NCBI GenBank assembly: GCA_040954595.2
Contig: CM082579.2
Coordinates: 7,564,001 to 7,628,000 of the forward strand
Length of the DNA: 64,000 nt
Direction: 5' to 3'
Source of the DNA: Balanoglossus misakiensis
Taxonomy: Eukaryota; Hemichordata
Positions within the stretch are counted from its first letter, which is position 1; the number at the start of each line of letters is the position of its first letter. Both the position numbers and the translations under genes were made by a program. The notes beneath the pieces were generated by a model. That model did no database searches and was not told where the DNA came from. It saw only the letters and a program-made list of their open reading frames with translations. Below are positions 57,213-64,000 of this stretch, in pieces.

Positions 57213-60200
57213 AGGGACTGGAGCAGACTATCGTCACTTTTGTTTCTGAAAGTTCCCATCTGAAGGAGTATGCTACCCACTTTGATGCTCAGGTTAGCAA
57301 GGTAAGACGACATTTTTCTTGCAATTGTCGATAAATAGAATATTCATCTCTTTAACATACGTATTGTCGTTTGCAGTCATCCGTTTACTTTCATCAGAGT
57401 ATGTGCAACACCACTGTTTTGGTTCACTGCACTGCAGTGCATAATACACCATACCTCCATAAAATAATAAGAAATTCCATTTCTGCTTGACTTTCAGCCG
57501 TATGAAGGCAAGAGTCTTGCGGAAAGGCTTGAAGAACATGAGCATTTGGTGCAGTTAGGTAAGTACTTGAAAATTGTACACTTTTGCTGTAGTTCCCGCG
57601 CCACATCCTGGTAAGAGAGTGAAGGGTTGATTTTTCAAGTATAAGAACTTTATATAATCTACACTGGGTTCGCTAAGTGATTGAGTGGCACAACTTGGCT
57701 CACGATCACCTTTTGTTTTCCGCATTTTCAGCTGAAAGAAGCCAAAAAGATGAGTCTGAGAGAGTACTGAACAGTCTGTGGAAGAAACTGGATCAGACAA
57801 TAGCACAGCTAAAGTAAGTGAAATGTCTAGCGTCTAACTACGGGTAGATGCAATACAATGACTGGTTGTATACACGTCATGAATTCTGTGGCGTCAGAAG
57901 ATCGTCACTGACTCTGTCACCACTAGAGTAGACTGTTTTAACATCTTCCTGTATTTTGCAGATATCAGACCCTTCCTATGGATGCTAATATCGCAAAACT
58001 GTACCCGAAACAGAATCGTAAGTACAGTTTTAAAATGTGTGTAACAATTTTTACTTGTACCCCAGTGTTCATGCATATCCCTTGTATTCACACTGCAGTG
58101 TAGATACCAAAGACTTGAAGGTATTTCTTGGCTGTCGAATTCAGCTTAATTTTGACAGCAGCTCTTGTGAACTCTTACAGAGCGCTCTCGGCACAGTTTG
58201 AATGTGTTGCGGTACCAACAGCAACAGCAGAGAAATGCACAGCTGCAAGCACGCCTGCAGAACACAGTGCCGACATCACTTCACCAGCCAGTGCAGTCGC
58301 AGCAGCATTTGTCGGAGCTGCAGCAACAGCAGGGCAGAGCTGTGATGAATCAGACACCGGTTGCTTCGCTCACGTCAACAGATCAGCCGCTGCTGCAGTC
58401 AATACTGCAGCAGCCGACGCAGCAGCCCGTGCAGTCAAACCCTGTATCACCTGCCATGGCCACTCAAGCAGCCGCAGTGGATCCGGTCACAGTACAACAG
58501 ACCAGGCCTGTGCTGCAGACTATACTGCAACAGCCAACCCAGCAGCCTGTGCAGTCAAATCCTGTGTCGCCCGCCGTGGTTGCTCAAGAAGCCGCAGTGG
58601 ATCAGGTCACACTGCAACAGACCAGGCCAATGCTGCAGTCAATACTGCAGCAGCCCACAAAGCCCATGCAGTCAAATCCTGTGTCACCGGCCGTGGTCAC
58701 TCAGTCTGCCCTCATGGATCAGGTCAACGTGCATCGGACTGGGTCAGCAATACAGAACACTCAGCTAGCCGTAGTGGCGTCTGGGACAGGCCAGCCGACC
58801 GCTCAGCAACAGTTTGCTCAGTCGCAGCCAACCATTCAGACAGTCGCTGGACCCGTCATGGTGAGGGCGCCCTCTGTGGTGAGTCAAAGTGCCGCCCTGC
58901 AAGTGGGCCACTCATCGCAACAGGTGTACACCACAGTTGCACCGTGCTTGGCCACCAGCGTGGTGCAGCAACCACCGACACAACCGACGCAGCAAGCGCA
59001 GGCAATCGTGGTACCGACAGGGGTGATGAACGTCCCCCCTCCATTGAGTCAACCATCCGGTCAAGACGCGGGGCAGTCCCCAGGAGGTCCTGAGACGAGC
59101 ATGATGTCACCTTCTGTGTCAGCCCATTCTACTAACATACAACCTGTGCAAGATGTACACAACATTCCTCCCACCTTCGCGGACCAAATAGGTGTGTATT
59201 CTCACTTGAACTGGCAGTCGGTTTCTTTTGCAAAGTGTGATCATGAAATGATGTGTGGCTGTGTTGTGTCTAATACTTTTCAACTGTTGGACGCTCCATT
59301 TTATGTTTGAACATTACCAACATGCACAGATGAATTTGTCATATTGATCTTTGACCTTTAACCTTTCAGAATCATATCCTCAGTTGTCCACACCGATCAA
59401 AGATGCTCTGCACAGCAGCAAATCACCTAGGAGGAAAACGTAAGAAATATGTCAAACATTTATTAGTATTATTATACAACAAAGTATTACAGTGCATTAT
59501 TAGTGTGTTTAATGACTTTTCTGTGCTGGTAGTTTCTGTACCAAATCACATAGCAAAGATGTTGAATGCGCAAACAAGTTACTGTATTAATTGAAGTGGA
59601 GTAACCCCACGCGACAATTTGCATATTGCAGGGTGACTCCTCGACGCAGAGAATTACCCGCCAGTGAAGAGAATCTGGAGGAAGAGGCGAACAAAGCTGA
59701 AGAACAATCTGAGGATGAGAATCTGGCTATTTCTGTAAGCAGTGTGTGAAATGTCTCTTCATCTCTGTATGATGATGTTTGTAGCACTGGGAACGGACGA
59801 GATGTTTACAGAATGGGTTGTATAACATTTTTACCTAAATAAGCATATGCCAGGAATTTTCGAAATTTCCATAGGTGCTTGGTGTTTATGCTGATTGATG
59901 TTTACTTTGTGTAATATGTGTTTTTGTTTTTGTTTACAGCACTTTCTCGAATCACTGTTATCCAATACTCAACTGCATCAGAAACTTGCAGAAAATATCA
60001 ACAGGGCCGTGACGAGGTGAGTTGATGGCATGTCCAGTCGTAGGCTGGGTCTATGCTGCATGTATGAACTGCAAAATATGTTTGTGTGAAAGCCATCACT
60101 TTCTATAGGCTATGTAAGTTCCTGTAGATATTTACCCATCAAAATCATGACATCTAATAATTTTGATTGAAGAGTATAAATCTCTTTTTGAATGGCTATA

Positions 60201-63200
60201 TACTGATGAAATGAATTTATTTCCATGGGTGTGACGAAACACTTTTATTATAAATGGTATATTTTTTCAGTGAACCAAGTGTGACAACCACAAATCCAAA
60301 CCAGCCATCTTCATCGGATGCCTTCGCAGACTTTCTGGATGTCCATGTAAGATTGTTTGTCATCATTCACATCTGACCATTAAAAGACTTGTAGCTTGTT
60401 AAAGTTCAAAGGTCATTTTGCACAGGATTTACTTTGGCTCCCTCATAGTCCACAGTGTACTGTGTTGATGCATTGGCAATAGCGCCCTCTATTATGTTGT
60501 CTGTGAGTACGTCTGAGTTGAACAGTCCCAGTATACCAGTATTCCTGTCACCGATGGCGCTATGAGAAACAACTTTCTGATCTAACATGGAACACTCTTT
60601 TGTTATCACTTATTTTATTTTCTGTTGTTAGGTTTCTGATGATACAGTCAGTGAGATCATCAATTCAACCAGTCAAGATCCTGTCTTTGAATCACTCTTT
60701 GCACTATTTGATGTTGGTAAGTACAGTGTTGTAAATACATGTACTAGTACAATACACCTTTTATGTACAAAATCACCAGTAACACTCTATTGCATATAAA
60801 ACTGTTGGATAAATAGTGAACAGGTTGAAATTTTAAATCAGCATTGCTCTCACAATCCCTGGTTGTCATTATTTTCTGAATTACAGACAGATCTGGACAG
60901 CAAAGTGACACAGCATCTGGTAATCAGAAAGACCCTAATCAGCAAAGTGTCAAGAAAAAGACGAATCAAAGAGGTAGGGTGCAGAGAGCAGTGAATCTTG
61001 TGTACCTGTCTGTATGCAGTATAAACAGTTGTAATGGCAGGGTTTGTCCTGTGCTGCAAAATGCTGGAAAGTTCAAGAATTTTATTATAACGACATCATT
61101 TCTACATAACTTTCAACCGAAAACTTCATTGTGTTATCACAAATGATTTTGATACCAAGTTGTTTTGAGGGGAATTACTATATTTGCACTATTATACTTA
61201 AGTTCAGTATAATTTCCAAGATGGCACTTGCATCTCTTCCTCGTTTCAGGCAATTCAACCAGAAAGGCAGAGAGACCCCGAAAACAGGGTGCGCCAGACG
61301 AAGTCATCGTGACCCACGGAACGCAGCAACAGTCGCAGCTAAACCAATACGTCTCGGACAACAGCGGAGCAGCGGGCTGTGCGACTGCGGCGGCAGCGGC
61401 ATCCGCAGCAGAGACGGCGCAGCGACTGTTGCCACAGCAACAGGAGTCGTCGTCGTCGCAACAGACAGAAAGTGGGGCGGTGGACAGGATAGTCTCCACT
61501 ATGCCCATGTTGACCTTCGTGAACGAGAACGGCGTGCGAAGCCTCCGGCAGACGCACATCAGAAACTTGGACTTCACGTGTTACGGCGGCGCGAATGACC
61601 CGGTAGTCCGTCGGAGAAGGGGACCGCCGAGTGTTCAAGAACAGTTGGACGCGTTGAGGGCGCGACGGAACACCGCAGCCACGGAGGACTCGAGGCACCA
61701 GCGGGTGGTCGAGGGTAAAGCCAGGTGTACCAAGACCAGACACTCCAGCAAAGTGAAGAGGAGACGACCCCTCAGCAAGATGCAGCTGCTGGCCAATGCC
61801 AACATTCGGATCCACAGTGCGCCGTGCTCGCCCCGTTCCCCTCAAGTGGCCTCCACACAGGGCGTAAACCCGACAGATGCAGCAGCCGCCACACCTACAG
61901 GCCCACCAATCAGCAAAAATGTACCAAGCACAGGTACCCAGACGCTTAGCGCGAACGCCGGGTCTCCAAACAGCCCCATTGTTGTCTTCTCACGCGGCAA
62001 TGTCAGCGTCATTCACCACGCCACTGCCACAGGCGGACAGTCTTCGGAGAATTCAAAAACGTCTGAAGCAGGAGCGCCTGGGGTGTCCGTCACAGTCGGG
62101 CAATCGGTGGCAGATTCGCCTGCTGTTGTCGCGGCTACCGGCTGCACAACAGCGGCAGGAACTACAGTTACAGCGCCACCTGGGGAATCAAGTTTGAGCT
62201 CGTGTGGCAGGATCCAATCCGATACGGCAGAAAATGCGACGGTTAGTCCCGAACATGTCAGCGCAGAACGGGTAATGTCTCCTCCCCATCCCACGCAAAC
62301 GCCCCCTCCATCTCAGACAGAGGTGGTAAGTGAACAGCAAGGGGATCATTTACACAGAGAAGGCGAAGCAAACTCGCAGGGAACCGAACTGACAGCTGAA
62401 CCCACGAAATGCCAGAATTTACACGAACCCGCTGAGACCGGCGAAACTGTTGTGCGGGATGTCCCGGAATGCTATGAACCCGTTGACCAGCCGCCTTCAG
62501 TGGCCAACGAGGAAGTAGTGGAGATGACAGAGGATACCGCTCCGGACGAAGAACCTTCTCTCGAACAAAATGAAACTGTTTTGACAGATGACGGGGCCGG
62601 GGATGCTCTCGTCGCCAGCAAAGGGAATGTACATTGCCATGGAAACCGAACTGTTGGCGAGAGAGAACAGAGTGAGAAAGACACTGCTGTGCCATCACCA
62701 CAAACACGTGTAAAAACTTTAAAAAAACTTGTACCAACACCCAAAGAGGCCAGGTCGGGTTCGCCGAGTACTAGAAGTAGTGATCACGGCAAAGTAAAGG
62801 AACAGTCATTGGGTCAAAGGTCATCGTCGCCTGTTGAGAACATGACAGTTGTGGGGGAACGCAGTGACCGGGGTAGTTTTGACGCAGCCGAGTCTCTGGT
62901 TAGGCTTTCAAACATTGTCCTTCAAGCAAAAGAAGCGTCCTCCGAGCCCAAAGAAAGCGCGGAGACATCGGACAGACTTGACCGGGAAAGTGACAGTGGG
63001 GAAAGGGCAGAAAGTGGCGACTCTGGGAAAACAGTCGAAAGTGGGGATGAAAATACTGTTGCTTGTCACAATCTCAGATCAGAGACTCCGCCAATCGAAT
63101 GTGAAACCAGCAAAAGGACCCACAAGGGAGGCAGGTCTGAGAGAGTCGACGAAGGAAGGATGAAAAGAAAACGGGTCACAGACAGAAACATGGACGAAAG

Positions 63201-63297
63201 TGTCAGTAGCTCGGAACCGCAACAGGGGCAGAAGAGACCACCGGTTGATGATATCCATCATGGAGACAGTGATTCTGGTAGCACTGGCAGTACGAAG
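56521..63297 (+). CDS. NPAT: NPAT, histone-gene transcription co-activator (13 exons seen, 3' end outside the window)
   Basis: Nuclear cyclin E/CDK2 substrate of histone locus bodies that drives S-phase replication-dependent histone transcription. Exons: 56521-56557, 57198-57301, 57498-57558, 57732-57813, 57962-58017, 58181-59191, 59370-59439, 59632-59734, 59940-60016, 60271-60346, 60632-60716, 60887-60973, 61250-63297; 1299 codons are visible. Residues 1-35 are the LisH motif (LLPSDVARLVLGYLHDEGLEQT, then TFVSES, HLKEYA), the family hallmark. Exon 6 is Gln-rich with three 40-residue repeats. A TPRRR motif occurs at exon 8, and a DPVFESLFALFDV segment, like the conserved middle region of NPAT, in exon 11. 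Exon 13 is a long hydrophilic, Ser/Glu/Lys-rich region. A GT donor at 63298 after ...GSTK and the lack of a family C-terminus indicate that further exons lie to the right. Human NPAT has about 1427 residues. Outside the LisH and middle motifs it diverges strongly. Confidence 0.9.
58378..58734 (+). repeat. Three tandem 120-bp (40-aa) coding repeats in NPAT exon 6
   Basis: Units start at 58378, 58498 and 58618. The last is one codon shorter. The consensus contains TRPxLQSILQQPTQQP, then VQSNPVSPAVV, then DQVT. The DNA copies are close enough to indicate recent duplication. Confidence 0.92.
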
Positions 63298-63497
63298 GTA
63301 AGGAATAGTGTTTGGTTTGACTGTTTCCTGTATGAAATCAGAGTACAGCCGAAAATGGGCCTGGCCTTTCTGAACTATCTGTTCAAGCATCTCGAATAGG
63401 CAGTGTTTTGCAAGTCTCTGTGGATGAGTTTCAGGGATTCATAGATGGTGCCATGACTAACATACACACATAATGTGTTTTGAGGTGCTGTCTGATA

Positions 63498-63538
63498 TAT
63501 ATATACACACTATCACAAACACACACACACATACACAC
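63498..63538. repeat. TA/CA microsatellite
   Basis: Alternating TA followed by CA repeats with small interruptions. Confidence 0.8.
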
Positions 63539-63721
63539 ATCAGAATGAAGTTTACATATGCAGTAAATCAAGTTACCTTTATTAAACAGTGGAGACTGTG
63601 TCATCAACAATGATTACATTTATTAGCTGATTTTATACAACAACTCCGGAAGGCCTTGTACTACTACAAGGGCTCTTTTCTTCACAAGCACATTAAATGG
63701 TGGCCCATTCAACATCCACAG

Positions 63722-63782
63722 GTCTTGAAGATGTGAGTTATCATCAAGGATCACCAAGGATGATAACTCACATCTTCAAGAC
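63722..63782. repeat. Perfect 24-bp inverted repeat with 13-base loop
   Basis: The left arm 63722-63745 is exactly complementary to the right arm 63759-63782; the loop is AAGGATCACCAAG. A perfect stem of this length is not expected by chance and suggests a foldback element or a structured RNA. Confidence 0.9.
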
Positions 63783-64000
63783 ACCCCTGGTCAAATGATT
63801 GTACATACAAAAACAACTCTCTTCAAGGAAGGCCAGCCTTCTTCACTCATATCCTGTACTTGTTCACAAACTGAAAAAACAACAAAACAACAAACAATAT
63901 GCTTCCTGTCTGAGTGGCGGAGTGGTTCTGTCGAGTGGGCATCATCTGGCTAAAATCCTATTGTATGTTGTAAATGTGACAAGCTCTTCTTTAATCATCT

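Larger units (their letters stand above)
63298..64000. other. NPAT intron or downstream flank
   Basis: Begins with the NPAT exon 13 donor. It holds a TA/CA microsatellite (63498-63538), minus-strand AATAAA hexamers near 63580 and 63620 that could belong to a gene beyond the edge, and a 24-bp perfect inverted repeat (63722-63782). No final NPAT exon was recognised. Confidence 0.5.

Noticed and set aside
58128-59093. 321-codon + strand frame overlapping NPAT exon 6
   Set aside because: It is the shifted reading of the Gln-rich repeat DNA (CAG read as GCA/AGC gives Ala/Ser). The NPAT frame joins to exons on both sides in phase and this one does not.
61131-61598. 155-codon + strand frame and opposite-strand frames over NPAT exon 13
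   Set aside because: They are shadows of the long NPAT exon, which has a continuous frame of more than 680 codons with correct splice phases.
63298-63399. Read-through of NPAT exon 13 to a stop at 63397-63399
   Set aside because: A good GT donor (GTAAGG) follows GSTK, and the 33 extra residues are hydrophobic and unlike the preceding region, so this is probably intron.

Overview
The window is animal nuclear DNA: long GT-AG introns, intron-split conserved genes, AATAAA signals and AT-rich non-coding sequence. No operon-like or prokaryotic organisation is visible. The content points to an invertebrate metazoan, probably a marine deuterostome or lophotrochozoan. One PDS5-type gene, one CBP/p300-type gene and one PRPS-type gene stand here without any sign of the paralogous copies vertebrates carry. 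The species cannot be fixed from the sequence alone.

Layout, left to right, with seven genes on strictly alternating strands: (1) PDS5, cohesin regulator, + strand, 28 coding exons, 1390-11594. (2) UBE2K, E2 ubiquitin-conjugating enzyme with a UBA domain, - strand, 5 exons, 16009-18051. (3) PRPS, phosphoribosyl-pyrophosphate synthetase, + strand, 7 exons, 18496-23146. (4) An unnamed small secreted EGF-like protein, - strand, 4 exons, 26309-27561. (5) TOMM5, a 54-residue subunit of the mitochondrial import pore, + strand, 2 exons, 30281-30844. (6) CREBBP/EP300, histone acetyltransferase co-activator, - strand, 27 exons, 35283-52549. (7) NPAT, histone-gene transcription co-activator, + strand, 13 exons visible, 56521-63297, running off the right edge. 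Every exon chain was assembled by hand by matching splice sites and reading phase and by comparison with the remembered human families; all phases close.

Two head-to-head pairs stand out. UBE2K and PRPS start codons are only 444 bp apart and must share promoter space. CBP/p300 and NPAT, which act in the same S-phase histone-gene programme, diverge from a gap of about 4 kb. That gap also holds a compact CCAAT/E-box/heat-shock-element/TATA cluster with no obvious gene behind it.

Other structure: a nearly perfect 83-bp tandem duplication across a PDS5 exon and its donor; a GC-AG intron in PRPS; a 313-bp element bounded by TTAA and CCCTAA-type inverted ends (piggyBac-like MITE candidate) in a CBP intron; three 40-residue tandem repeats in NPAT; a 24-bp perfect inverted repeat near the right edge; and recurrent long poly-C/poly-G runs. 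I found no wholly new molecular system. The best leads are the PDS5 duplication, the orphan promoter, the EGF-like protein and the CBP-NPAT pairing.
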